Notes: generated by a model not told the origin, from the sequence alone. A stretch of DNA of 33,377 nt from Methyloprofundus sp. (GCA_013138595.1 WTCM01000137.1:1-33377), one strand, 5' to 3'; numbered from the stretch's first letter, positions 1 through 9,790 are shown. Numbers and translations are program-made.

Positions 1-192
1 ATGAGCGGCAGCTATGAAAGATTTGAAGCAGCTTATTCAATTCTCCATTTAGTGTTAGCTGGCGACTTTTTTAATGAGCATGAGAAGTACCTTAAAGCAG
101 TTGATTTACTGAAGGATTTGAATAACATGGCAAAATATAAAAATCTGATTGAACATCCTGTGCAAACAGACTTATCAACACCTTGTCGTTAA
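1..192 (+). CDS. Hypothetical protein, probably the 3' part of a gene truncated by the window edge
   Basis: ORF open from base 1 to TAA at 190-192; no recognised motif. Confidence 0.4.
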   Translation: MSGSYERFEAAYSILHLVLAGDFFNEHEKYLKAVDLLKDLNNMAKYKNLIEHPVQTDLSTPCR

Positions 193-211
193 TAGAGATT
201 CGGTATAGTTT

Positions 212-943
212 ATGGAAGCAGACTACAACTACGGAATAAACTGGGATTTATTCTATCAACAAACGCTCAATAATAATAAAACCAAAGCACTTTGGGATGT
301 GCCTGCAAGTTTGGCCGCTGCTAAAGATTTTGAGCAATTTAAAAATGACTTAACGAATGACTTGCCAATAATAGATTTAGGGTGTGGAACAGGAACACAA
401 TCTTTATTTTTTGCACAGTTCTATCCTCAAGTGATTGGCTTAGATGTTTCACAACAAGCCATTGATTATGCAGAGCACAATAGCGCTAAAAAAAACATTA
501 GTTTTGATATATTTAATGGCTTAGATAGGCATAAAGCTAGGGAAATTCATCAGCAGTGGGGAGATGTGCATATTTATATGCGTGGGGTTTTTCATCAGAT
601 TTTACCCAGTGATCAAGTTAATTTTATTGAAGTCATTAAAATTTTTCTAGGGCAGCAAGGAAAATTATTTTTATGTGAAGTTTCGGATAATATTAGAACG
701 TATTTTAGTCAGGAAAATGGAACCTCATTCAGTCAATTACCGACTAAACTTAAAGCAGTATTTATTAGTCATCTTCCACCTAGAGGGGTGAGCTTAAGAG
801 ACCTTACTGAAAGCTTCCCTGAACGAGATTTTTCTATTATTTCTATGGGGAATACTCAGCTTTATACCAATATAAAAATAAAAGATAGTGAACCCATTTT
901 TATTCCAGCAGTGTACGCTATTATCACCCCTAAATCTCATTGA
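212..943 (+). CDS. Class I SAM-dependent methyltransferase
   Basis: Motif I IIDLGCGTGTQSLFFAQFYPQVIGLDVSQQAIDYA; 243 aa. Confidence 0.85.
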   Translation: MEADYNYGINWDLFYQQTLNNNKTKALWDVPASLAAAKDFEQFKNDLTNDLPIIDLGCGTGTQSLFFAQFYPQVIGLDVSQQAIDYAEHNSAKKNISFDIFNGLDRHKAREIHQQWGDVHIYMRGVFHQILPSDQVNFIEVIKIFLGQQGKLFLCEVSDNIRTYFSQENGTSFSQLPTKLKAVFISHLPPRGVSLRDLTESFPERDFSIISMGNTQLYTNIKIKDSEPIFIPAVYAIITPKSH

Positions 944-949
944 TTCAAT

Positions 950-3478
950 ATGTCAGGTCATCATCATTCAGCAGGCATGCTAAATATTATTATGCGCAAA
1001 CACCCCAAGACATTTTTAAGTTTGTGTATTCAGTTGGGGTTAATAACATGTGTTGTTTCTTTATTTAATATTGAGGAACATCTTGCCATTCATAAGTTAA
1101 TGCCAGTGGTGTTTTCAGGTTTTATCCTCCACGCTAACTTAGCGAAACGCTGGCGTCCCCCCTTTTTTCTGATACTCAGTTTTTTTAGTATCGGCTTAAT
1201 ATTAGGTTTGCAACAAGGTGTCATATTAATCACTTTAGTACTGGTATTCTTTGCTCTGTGTCACTTGCCCTATTCGCTACTGCGGCGCTCTATCATAATC
1301 ATTAGCTTAGCGGGGGTGCTGGCATTATTTAGAGCAGAAGTATTACCCAACATGTTTCCTATTAAAGTACTGGTGGTTTTAGGTAGTATATTGATGTTTC
1401 GTATAATACTGTACCTGTATGAACTGCAATATGAAAAAGAACAGGTTAATATCTGGCAACGCTTAAACTACTTTTTCTTATTACCAAATATTATTTTTCC
1501 GATTTTTCCAGTTGTTGATTATAAAACGTTTAAAAATACTTATTATAATCAGGCTGAGTTAAAGATATATCAACGCGGTATCAATTTAATGTTCAAGGGA
1601 TTATTCCATTTGATGCTGTACCGGGTTATTTATAATTTTTATGTACCCGCTCTTACCGAAGTCATTGGTATTTTTAGCCTGGCATGGTTTGTTATTAGCT
1701 CCTATCTGCTGATTTTAAGACTGTCAGGAATGTTGCACTTTATTATTGGGATACTTTGTTTATTTGGCTACAATTTGCCAGAAATATTCAATAACTATTT
1801 TCTGGCACGAGGTTTTGGTGATTTTTGGCGTAGAATTAACATTTACTGGAAAGACTTTGTTATTAAAATCTTTTATTATCCTTTATTCTTTCGCTTGCGA
1901 AAAAAAGGAACTGTTTTTGCAACGTTTTCTGCCACATTAATCGTTTTTGCAATTAACTGGTTTTTACATAATTATCAATGGTTCTGGATTATGGGGGAGT
2001 TCTCCATAGCGCCTACCGACCTGCTCTTCTGGGGAATTTTCGGAGTGTTAGTAACTGTTTCAGTATTATTACCAAACAATAAAGGTACAGATGAGCACAC
2101 GTATAGACGAGATTTTATACTGGTTTCTCAGGTGACGGCCACTTTTATAAGCATTGCTTTACTCTGGTCCTTGTGGATCAGCCCTTCTCTTGCTAGCTGG
2201 TTGTCATTAATGGCAACTGCAGGCAACAGCTCTGTACAAGACATTGTTTATTTTCTGCTAGGTCTAGTGAGTTTTCTTTTTATCATATCCTCGATTCAGT
2301 ATTTTATTTGTTCCCATCAAGGATATATTGAGTTATATCAGCAAACAGTACACAGGAGCGCACCTTATCGAAATATTATATTACTGAGTTTTTGCGTCGT
2401 ATTAGGTTCTAATATGGGTTTATCATTTTTACACCAATATGGAAGCTTTTCTCTCAGCACAATGATGAAAACTCGCCTGAATCATAATGATACTCAGAGC
2501 CAGTTTAACGGTTATTATCAAGATATGTTAAAGGATAAAAATTTTTCTTCTCCTTTATGGCAAATCCAACAACAAAGGTCTAAAAGTTGGGCACCTCTAC
2601 GTAAAACAAGCCTTATTAAAAAAACTGATAATATGCTGATGTATCAGTTATTGCCTAATCAAAACGCAATATTTAGAACCGCCTTTTTTCAAACAAACCG
2701 TTTTGGGCTTAGAGATAAAGAGTATCCCTTGTTGCCTGATAATAATAGTACTCGCATAGCATTGCTTGGCGGTTCAATTGAAATGGGGGCAGGTGTCGCT
2801 AATACAGAAATATTTGAAGCCTTAGTTGAAGACAAGTTAAATTCTGCTCAAGACTCACGCCATTATGAAATATTAAATTTTGCGACTGGCGAGAAAAACA
2901 CATTACATCATTTGTACCGATTAAAACATGAGGTAATAGATTTTCAGCCTCGATATCTCGTTATTTTTCAACATTCAAGAGAATGGCTTGTTATTGTTAA
3001 ATCAATTCAGAAATTTATTAAAGAAAAAGGTTCACAAGCTCATGACTTTCCCTTTGTAGAGAATATAATAAAAAAAGAAAATTTACAGCCCAACTTGAAG
3101 TTAGAAGAGTATTTCAAGCGGTTAGAACCTTATAAACACGAAATATTTCAACAAACGTTTAAAAGAATGTTGACTATTTGTCAGCAGCATGAAATAGTGC
3201 CGATTTTAGTTTACCTACCAAGCCTTGAGCAAAACAATCAAGTGCCTTCCTGGCAATATGTCCCAATACTTGGTTTAGCGAAAAAAGCAGGATTTCATAC
3301 GATAGATATGTCCACTGTTTATGACAACCACCCAAAAAACAGCCTATGGGCAGCTCCCTGGGATAGCCATCATCCCAACGCACAAGGACATCAGTTAATT
3401 GCCCAGCGTTTATATGATGAGCTGGTGGGCTTTTTATATTTAAATTCTAATGAGTACACCCCAAGTCTATCGAAATAA
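950..3478 (+). CDS. MBOAT-family O-acyltransferase fused to a C-terminal SGNH/GDSL-like domain
   Basis: Multi-TM N-terminal half with GDFWRRINIYWKDF and NWFLHNYQWFW (MBOAT-like with candidate catalytic His). C-terminal soluble part has IALLGGSIEMGAGV (nucleophile block) and WDSHHPNAQGHQLIA (DxxH block). Confidence 0.75.
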   Translation: MSGHHHSAGMLNIIMRKHPKTFLSLCIQLGLITCVVSLFNIEEHLAIHKLMPVVFSGFILHANLAKRWRPPFFLILSFFSIGLILGLQQGVILITLVLVFFALCHLPYSLLRRSIIIISLAGVLALFRAEVLPNMFPIKVLVVLGSILMFRIILYLYELQYEKEQVNIWQRLNYFFLLPNIIFPIFPVVDYKTFKNTYYNQAELKIYQRGINLMFKGLFHLMLYRVIYNFYVPALTEVIGIFSLAWFVISSYLLILRLSGMLHFIIGILCLFGYNLPEIFNNYFLARGFGDFWRRINIYWKDFVIKIFYYPLFFRLRKKGTVFATFSATLIVFAINWFLHNYQWFWIMGEFSIAPTDLLFWGIFGVLVTVSVLLPNNKGTDEHTYRRDFILVSQVTATFISIALLWSLWISPSLASWLSLMATAGNSSVQDIVYFLLGLVSFLFIISSIQYFICSHQGYIELYQQTVHRSAPYRNIILLSFCVVLGSNMGLSFLHQYGSFSLSTMMKTRLNHNDTQSQFNGYYQDMLKDKNFSSPLWQIQQQRSKSWAPLRKTSLIKKTDNMLMYQLLPNQNAIFRTAFFQTNRFGLRDKEYPLLPDNNSTRIALLGGSIEMGAGVANTEIFEALVEDKLNSAQDSRHYEILNFATGEKNTLHHLYRLKHEVIDFQPRYLVIFQHSREWLVIVKSIQKFIKEKGSQAHDFPFVENIIKKENLQPNLKLEEYFKRLEPYKHEIFQQTFKRMLTICQQHEIVPILVYLPSLEQNNQVPSWQYVPILGLAKKAGFHTIDMSTVYDNHPKNSLWAAPWDSHHPNAQGHQLIAQRLYDELVGFLYLNSNEYTPSLSK

Positions 3479-3600
3479 AGAAAAAACAGCAGGCTATGCG
3501 GAGTGTCATGTATCCTGCTTACTTCATCGATACTTTAATCACTTGCCCGACAATTGGTAAGTTTAGTTCCAAATAATTTGCACTGAGTGAGGACCTCATA

Positions 3601-4407
3601 TTGGAAGATAACACATTCATATTTCTGGCGGGTCTGCATAGAAGTGGAACCTCTCTATTACATGAAATACTTCGAGAACATTCAGAAGTGTCTGGATTCT
3701 CGAAGACAGGAGCCCCTGAAGACGAAGGGCAACATTTGCAAGCTGTATATGAGCCTGCTAAGTCTTTTGGGGGACCTGGAAAGTTTGCTTTCGATCAAAA
3801 ATCATATATGGATGAATCACATTCACTCGCAACAAATGTATGTGCAAAAGATATTTTCGAACAATGGAGCAAATATTATGACTTGTCATCTAAGTATCTG
3901 ATTGAAAAATCTCCTCCCAATATTATTAGGACAAGATACTTACAAAGGATCTTTTCTGGCTCTAAATTTATTGTCATTCTCCGCCACCCTATCGCTGTAT
4001 CTTATGCAACTCAGAAATGGAGTAATACTTCAGTCAAGTCGTTAATAAATCATTCTCTTCATGCATATGAAATCTTTCTGGACGATATGAGACTTCTTAA
4101 TTCAGTATATGTTCTTAGGTACGAGGACTTTGTTTGTGAACCACAGGAGACAGTTGATACTATTTGCAGGTTTTTAGATCTTAGCCCCATTACGGTGCAT
4201 CATAAAGTCCGAAATAATATTAATGAAAAATACTTTTCTATATGGAAATCTGATCGAAAAAAATTTTATAATAAGGTGCTATTCAAGATAACTCCAGATT
4301 TAGAAGCAAGGGCAAATAGGTGTGGGTATAGCCTTATAAATTACAATGAGTGCGTTCCAGTACCGTGGTTAGGTTCCCATAACAAAGCAAATACACTCAA
4401 ACGGTAA
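3601..4407 (+). CDS. Sulfotransferase family protein (PAPS-dependent)
   Basis: N-terminal 5'-PSB-like FLAGLHRSGTSLLHEIL and 3'-PB-like FIVILRHPIAVSYA. TTG start with upstream GAGTGAGGAC as candidate RBS. Confidence 0.85.
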   Translation: MEDNTFIFLAGLHRSGTSLLHEILREHSEVSGFSKTGAPEDEGQHLQAVYEPAKSFGGPGKFAFDQKSYMDESHSLATNVCAKDIFEQWSKYYDLSSKYLIEKSPPNIIRTRYLQRIFSGSKFIVILRHPIAVSYATQKWSNTSVKSLINHSLHAYEIFLDDMRLLNSVYVLRYEDFVCEPQETVDTICRFLDLSPITVHHKVRNNINEKYFSIWKSDRKKFYNKVLFKITPDLEARANRCGYSLINYNECVPVPWLGSHNKANTLKR

Positions 4408-4447
4408 AAGTACCGTTTCGCCAAAATTTATCGCTAAATATTTATTG
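4401..4447. repeat. Dispersed hairpin-plus-tail repeat, copy 1
   Basis: ACGGTAAAAGTACCGT hairpin followed by TTC..CAAA..TTATCGCTAAATATTTATTG; the 20-bp tail is identical to 9823-9842. Confidence 0.8.
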
Positions 4448-4493
4448 TTGATAAAAAAGCTTGCTAAATAGCATCTGTTTCAAGGATAAAAAA

Positions 4494-6290
4494 ATGTTAA
4501 ACAGTCACGAAAATAAATTCCTATTCGACATCTGTCGCCCCTATCGTATCCAGATCATTGTTTTTTTTCTACTATCAAGTATCACCTCTCTTCTCGACGG
4601 AATCTCAATCGGTCTGTTAGTTCCTTTATTAGGAGCCATTCAACAGGTTGATAGCTATGACAAGCTTCCTCGCGCCATGCAATGGCTAGCTTCCATGTTT
4701 AGTGGGTTTACGATGGAGCAAAAATTACTCTACTCAATCTCTGCTATTGTTATATCTGTTTTATTAAAAAATCTTTTTTTAAGCTTGTCTTTCTGGGTTG
4801 GGCTTTGGACTGGAAGTAAGGTCACAGCAAATGCTCGTTCGAAGATTAACACAACCTTATTGGACGTTAACATTGATTATTTTCACAAATCTGAGACTGG
4901 AAAGATCATTGATAGTGTATTAAATCATACCGCTTCACTCCATATTTTGTTTGAAGTGGTCACTAAATTTGTGGTCAATTTTTTAACGTTATTCGGTCTG
5001 TTTATTTTACTCATGCTCTTTTCATGGCAATTAACGCTTGTCACTTTTTTTTTCGTCACCATGATCGTGATGATCATGTTTCAATATACTAAACGGGTGA
5101 AGCGATTAGCGAAAAAAAGATCAGTTAATCAGCAAGATTATTCTGGCATACTACATGAGATGGTGAGTGGTATTGTTGTAATCAAATCTTTTGCCCAAGA
5201 AAAGAGTCAACAAGCAAAAGCACAACAAAAAATTGATGCTTGTCAACAGTCCAGTTACCAAACTCAATTAGCCAACTCTCTGGTATTGATTATTACTGAA
5301 GCATTGGCAGTATTGATCATTGGCATCCTTTTCGCTTTAGCCGTTATGAGCGATGTTGAAAGTTCACTGCTACCGCTGCAAATTTTACCCTTTTTCTATA
5401 TATTAATACGGATGGTACCTCATTTGAAAAGGATCAACCATGACCGAAGCTCGATTATCTCTCACTGGCCTTCTTTAGAAATTGTTGCCGATTTGATTCG
5501 AAGAGATAACAAACCTTTTTTAATAGATGGTTCTACTCCGTTTCAATCTTTACAACAGGGCATCCGTTTAGAGTCGGTCTCTTTTGCTTACGCCCCCGAG
5601 CATCCAGAGATTCTTAAACAGCTCAATCTAACCATTCCTAGTGGCAAAACAACCGCCCTTGTCGGTGAATCCGGTGCAGGAAAGTCAACATTAATCAATC
5701 TATTGCTCCGCTTCTATGATCCAGTTGCAGGAACGATATGGGTTGACAGTGTGCAACTTACCGATCTAAAACTCGACAGTTATCGACGTAAGATTGGTGT
5801 CGTTAGTCAGGATACTTTCATTTTTAACGACACGGTTAAAAATAATATTGCCTTTGGTGGCTTATCCACTCTTGATGATGCAGCGGTGATTAATGCGGCA
5901 AAAAAAGCTAATGCAGATGATTTTATTCGGCAACTTCCTGATGGCTATGAGACCATCTTGGGCGATCGAGGGGTCAAACTTTCTGGTGGGCAACGACAGC
6001 GCATTGCTATTGCTCGTGCAGTATTGGAGAATCCTGATATTCTGATTCTAGACGAAGCGACCAGTGCACTGGATAACCATTCTGAACGTCAGGTTCATCA
6101 GGCATTAGCTGATTTACGTAAGAATCGTACAGTGATTATCATTGCCCATCGATTATCCACCATTAAAGAAGCTGATCAGATCGTGGTTTTGAAAGAGGGT
6201 AGTATTGTCGAGCAGGGTGATGAAGTTCACTTATTAGCGCTAAAAGGGGTTTATTATGACCTGGCAACGGGTAATGGCATCACTCTTTAA
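4494..6290 (+). CDS. ABC transporter, fused transmembrane and ATP-binding domains (MsbA-like exporter)
   Basis: Walker A GESGAGKST, signature LSGGQRQRIAIARA, Walker B ILILDEATSALD, H-loop IIIAHRLST; N-terminal TM domain. The ORF track starts at TTG 4461, but ATG 4494 has a better RBS (AAGGAT). Confidence 0.93.
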   Translation: MLNSHENKFLFDICRPYRIQIIVFFLLSSITSLLDGISIGLLVPLLGAIQQVDSYDKLPRAMQWLASMFSGFTMEQKLLYSISAIVISVLLKNLFLSLSFWVGLWTGSKVTANARSKINTTLLDVNIDYFHKSETGKIIDSVLNHTASLHILFEVVTKFVVNFLTLFGLFILLMLFSWQLTLVTFFFVTMIVMIMFQYTKRVKRLAKKRSVNQQDYSGILHEMVSGIVVIKSFAQEKSQQAKAQQKIDACQQSSYQTQLANSLVLIITEALAVLIIGILFALAVMSDVESSLLPLQILPFFYILIRMVPHLKRINHDRSSIISHWPSLEIVADLIRRDNKPFLIDGSTPFQSLQQGIRLESVSFAYAPEHPEILKQLNLTIPSGKTTALVGESGAGKSTLINLLLRFYDPVAGTIWVDSVQLTDLKLDSYRRKIGVVSQDTFIFNDTVKNNIAFGGLSTLDDAAVINAAKKANADDFIRQLPDGYETILGDRGVKLSGGQRQRIAIARAVLENPDILILDEATSALDNHSERQVHQALADLRKNRTVIIIAHRLSTIKEADQIVVLKEGSIVEQGDEVHLLALKGVYYDLATGNGITL

Positions 6291-6365
6291 ACAGATTTTG
6301 AACATTTTCACAGTCTCTAAGTAGCCAAGAAAAATGTTAGATTAATTTTGTTTGGGTACTTAGAG

Positions 6366-7208
6366 TTAAGGCCAGCCAAAGTCTTTGCTAACTAGATCGT
6401 AGAGCGCTTGGTTGTGAGGTGAAAAATAACGGTTAAGGTATTCCGTGACCTCGGGCGCGACTTTAACTCTGTTTATTCCAACATTGCGCGGTTGCAAATC
6501 GGGAACCTTGAATGTCGCATCGACACCCACAAATTCAAATACCTGCATAAGAGAGCGCTCTATACTGGACAAAAAATATTCACTGTTGATGACCAGTATT
6601 TGCTCTCTAGCGAAGTGACTGTAATAACGCTCTAATTGCTCTCGGTAGAGACCACGACTTTTGTATGAGTAATGTCGATACTTTTCATTTTTAAAATCCC
6701 TTTGTTGGACAATGGGCTCTATGCGCTGCTCCTCGGCAAGCATCGCCTCGAAAATTGCTAGTGACTCCTTTCCTCTACGCTGTTCTTTAAAATAGTGCGA
6801 GATCGCCCGTTGGCTTGGGTCTCTTAACAGCACTATGATTTTTATATCTGGAATAAGTTGGTGAATTCTTTCAGCGACATCAGGGTTGAAAAGATAGAGT
6901 GGCGATGACTCAAATGTTTTTTGTTGAGCTTTGAGCTTTTTTTGCAATGGAAAGTGTGAACGATACCATAATGGCCCCTGTTTAAAATTATCAACCGCTG
7001 GGTCTAATCCGCCATCGAAAAAATGCACTTCTTTTATACAAGAAGCAATGAGTTGCGGGTGTTGTGCCAAGTGGCGATGGAGACTTGAAGTCCCTGCTTT
7101 TTGTGCGCCAATAATAATAAAGTTGGGTAATGCTCTGTTCGCTGCAGTCGCTTTTTCATAATGCCGAGTGAGTCGATGAGCAGCGCGTGTGAATAAAGTT
7201 TGTTTCAT
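6366..7208 (-). CDS. Sulfotransferase (heparan-sulfate-sulfotransferase-like)
   Basis: NFIIIGAQKAGTSSLHRHLAQHPQL (5'-PSB) and IIVLLRDPSQRAISHYFKEQRRG (3'-PB). Start overlaps the stop of the upstream gene (ATGA). Confidence 0.9.
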   Translation of the reverse strand: MKQTLFTRAAHRLTRHYEKATAANRALPNFIIIGAQKAGTSSLHRHLAQHPQLIASCIKEVHFFDGGLDPAVDNFKQGPLWYRSHFPLQKKLKAQQKTFESSPLYLFNPDVAERIHQLIPDIKIIVLLRDPSQRAISHYFKEQRRGKESLAIFEAMLAEEQRIEPIVQQRDFKNEKYRHYSYKSRGLYREQLERYYSHFAREQILVINSEYFLSSIERSLMQVFEFVGVDATFKVPDLQPRNVGINRVKVAPEVTEYLNRYFSPHNQALYDLVSKDFGWP

Positions 7209-8941
7209 CTCGGTGGCCAGTTAGGCTTAATGGCATAATCGCACTGGTAGAGCTTGCGGATACGATCGCATTGCTCATCGGTAGGTGTTATTTTAGGCAA
7301 AGTTGTTTTGTTTTGCTCAGTGCCCATCTGGATGCCGAATTCGGTAAGCAAAAATTGCGATAGCTTTTTGATCGGAACGATGTAGTCCACATCATCTGGC
7401 TGATAACACCATGCTTGGGGCCTAAGGTGTTCATCTATATGGAGCGGGTTCTCAATCTTCAATATCTCAGCGGTAACATTGATAAAGTGATCCAGCCCCA
7501 TCCCTTCGAGCCTGTTGTCTATATAGAACGGATGTGGAGAAGATGCATAGATGACCTTGTTATGATAGGCAGACAAAAACCGAGAGAGCGGGTCGCGATA
7601 GACAGCAAAACGTCGATAGCTAGAATAAATCTCCAAACTTTTGGTGTCACCCACCTCAATTGAACGGCCTGGCTGGGCGGTCCATCCCCAAAACTTATGA
7701 GGTGCAAGTGAGTCTGTCTGTGCAGTAGTGCCAAACTCTTCTTGCTGGAATAGTTGCTTAAGAGAGGACGAAGCATTCTTGGAAAGACCAAGAAACATCA
7801 GCTGATGTTTATGGCTGAGGAAAAAAAGATTGGGCATTGCTTTTTCCCTGACATAACTTTCGGGTGGCCGAATCCACTCAGATAATTGCTCGGATGACAC
7901 TGACAAGGAGGAGTGCTGATCTTTCTTAATGCTTGTAAGACGGAGTTGCAATCTTTGCCAGCCCCCCCAAATTCGGCAGGCGTATCGATATAGAGCAGCA
8001 TCGAGCCATTCGGGTAACAACTTAGCAGTAATCAAAGCAGAGCCGATCATAACATGGTTGCCAGTCAGTGTGTGCCAATTGTAGTGCAAAGCAGACCGTA
8101 CCGCTTTAGCTCCCTGCTGAATGTTTTTTTGTTGCAGATAGGTTCGAGCCTGATGCCAATAGAGGTGTGCGATAGAGCTTGTGCGATATTTTTCTGCCTC
8201 AACAGGTGCATAACCAGCAATTTTGGCGGTTGCCAAAAGGTGGTAATGACGTTGCCGTTGTGTGTTAGCACTCAAACCATTGGGATTCAGTCGGTACCAA
8301 ACCAACACTTCAGGAATGCAGACCATTTTCCACTGCGTCAGTGCTGCAATCCGTGACCAGAGCTCGTAATCTTCGGCATGACGAAGATCAATATCAAAAG
8401 CATGCAGTGGCGGAAAAGCCTCCAAGTCAGTTCCCCGACCGTTAAAAACTTCCCTTCGAAGCAGCGCATTCGAGCCATTGCCAATCACATTCCGAATATA
8501 GCAATCGGCGAAAGTTGTTGGCGCTGTTCCTTCCTTTTGGATCACTCCTACGTCTTTGCCCTCTTCGTCCATAAGGCTGGAATAACTATAACTAAGTCCC
8601 AGCTCTGGATCTGAGGCAAAGTGTTCTAGGTGACGGCTTACTTTTTCAGGATACCAAATATCATCGGCATCGATAAAACCTATGTATTCCCCCCTAGCGT
8701 GGTCAATACCCGCATTACGCGCAGCAGCCAGCCCTCCGTTTGGCTGTTCGACATAACGAATCCGAGGGTCATCAAATTGTTGACAGATCGCCATACTGCG
8801 ATCTGTCGAACCATCATTGACAATAATAATTTCAAGATCCTGCCAGCTTTGTTGCAGAACTGAATCCAGAGTCGAAGCGATGTAACGTTCGACATTGTAT
8901 AGTGGAATAACAATAGTTACATGTGGGGTGTTTTTACTCAT
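7205..8941 (-). CDS. GT2 glycosyltransferase fused to a C-terminal sulfotransferase-like domain
   Basis: N-terminus VTIVIPLYNVERYIASTLDSVLQQSWQDLEIIIVNDGSTDRS and GYIGFIDADDIW (GT-A, DXD-like). C-terminus LMFLGLSKNASSSLKQLF and RRFAVYRDPLSRFLSAYHNKV (PAPS-binding-like blocks). Confidence 0.85.
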   Translation of the reverse strand: MSKNTPHVTIVIPLYNVERYIASTLDSVLQQSWQDLEIIIVNDGSTDRSMAICQQFDDPRIRYVEQPNGGLAAARNAGIDHARGEYIGFIDADDIWYPEKVSRHLEHFASDPELGLSYSYSSLMDEEGKDVGVIQKEGTAPTTFADCYIRNVIGNGSNALLRREVFNGRGTDLEAFPPLHAFDIDLRHAEDYELWSRIAALTQWKMVCIPEVLVWYRLNPNGLSANTQRQRHYHLLATAKIAGYAPVEAEKYRTSSIAHLYWHQARTYLQQKNIQQGAKAVRSALHYNWHTLTGNHVMIGSALITAKLLPEWLDAALYRYACRIWGGWQRLQLRLTSIKKDQHSSLSVSSEQLSEWIRPPESYVREKAMPNLFFLSHKHQLMFLGLSKNASSSLKQLFQQEEFGTTAQTDSLAPHKFWGWTAQPGRSIEVGDTKSLEIYSSYRRFAVYRDPLSRFLSAYHNKVIYASSPHPFYIDNRLEGMGLDHFINVTAEILKIENPLHIDEHLRPQAWCYQPDDVDYIVPIKKLSQFLLTEFGIQMGTEQNKTTLPKITPTDEQCDRIRKLYQCDYAIKPNWPPR

Positions 8942-9388
8942 AATTTTGGAAAGTAATAAAAAACATGCTCAGAGCATGTTTTGAGGTCTATTAAATAACA
9001 GTTGAAAAAGCAAGTACAAGCATATGTAAGCTAGCATTATAGTGCTTTTCATAAATGTCCCATGCCGGTGGTACTTCTCTCGCCAGCCACATTGAATATA
9101 GTTTCTCCAATTAACAAGCAAATTAGTCACTTTTCATTACCTACCTAGAACAATACAAAAACCCATCATCCTACGTTTATATCCGCTAGAGTATAATTCA
9201 TTATTCTAGCACAGAGGCATGACACACTATTAATCGTCATGCATGTTTAACACCATCAGGAATGTAAGTACCTGCCTTTATTTACGAGAGTTAAACTGAA
9301 CAGTTCGAAAGGCCATGAAAAACTCCCCGCTGCTCAAAAATCACTTTAACAGCAATAGTGGAAAATACTGCAAGGCTATGAAAGTATA

Positions 9389-9450
9389 TAGGGCATGCAG
9401 CGCATACCTAACATTTTCTAAAGGCACGCGGTGCGATACCTCTACCCTAC
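9389..9450. repeat. Two degenerate tandem copies of a GGCAYGCRGYGC-ATACCT element
   Basis: gggcatgcagcgcataccta (9391-9410) and aaggcacgcggtgcgatacctctaccctac (9421-9450); inverted relative at 24615-24638 (gtagggtatcgcaccgcgtacctt). Confidence 0.6.
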
Positions 9451-9540
9451 CATGACTACAAAACTGCATGGCAGTGCATCTAAAACACGTTTTGGGCTTC
9501 AGTTTTTGAATACCATCACAGTCTCCTATATTATTCTAAC

Positions 9541-9617
9541 TTACACCACCTGACCTGCACATCAGCCCGATGACCAAACCCACTGGAAGTTGTAGCCTCC
9601 TAACCAGCCTGATACAT
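9541..9617 (-). pseudogene. Relic of the 3' end of the HI0933/BaiN-like flavoprotein gene at 12454-13644
   Basis: Reverse strand reads VSGWLGGYNFQWVWSSG*CAGQVV*, matching the intact C-terminus VSGWLGGYNFQWAWSSGWCAGQVV* with Trp changed to TGA stop. Nucleotide similarity is high over about 76 bp, then is lost. Confidence 0.85.
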
Positions 9618-9790
9618 CTGATGTGTCAACTGGGAAATAAAGGATGCCCATCTTTTAATGGTAAACATTTCTCGTGACACCTTATCCAAATGGCACGATT
9701 TCCCCAATAAATATGAGCTTCATAAAAAAGAAGATGCTTAACGAATAAGGTTAAGCTGCATGAGCACAACAAAGCACAATTTAAACATTT

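Noticed and set aside
3485-3520. AGCAGG...CCTGCT inverted repeat after the MBOAT-SGNH gene as a terminator
   Set aside because: Six-bp stem with a loop over 20 nt and no T-tract; too weak to call.
3587-3901. 104-aa ORF overlapping the start of the first sulfotransferase in another frame
   Set aside because: Shares sequence with the well-supported sulfotransferase (HRSGTS motif) and has no recognisable motif itself.
6298-6345. AACATTTT...AAAAATGTT inverted repeat between convergent genes as a terminator
   Set aside because: Stem is almost all A/T with a long loop and no clean T-run; possible but not well supported.
7415-8913. Several short ORFs on both strands within the GT2-sulfotransferase gene
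   Set aside because: All lie inside a gene with clear domain motifs; no independent support.
9646-9710. TGGCACG at about 9691 considered as a sigma54 promoter (given the NtrC-type regulator in the window)
   Set aside because: The following TTTCCCC lacks the conserved -12 TTGC element at the right spacing.
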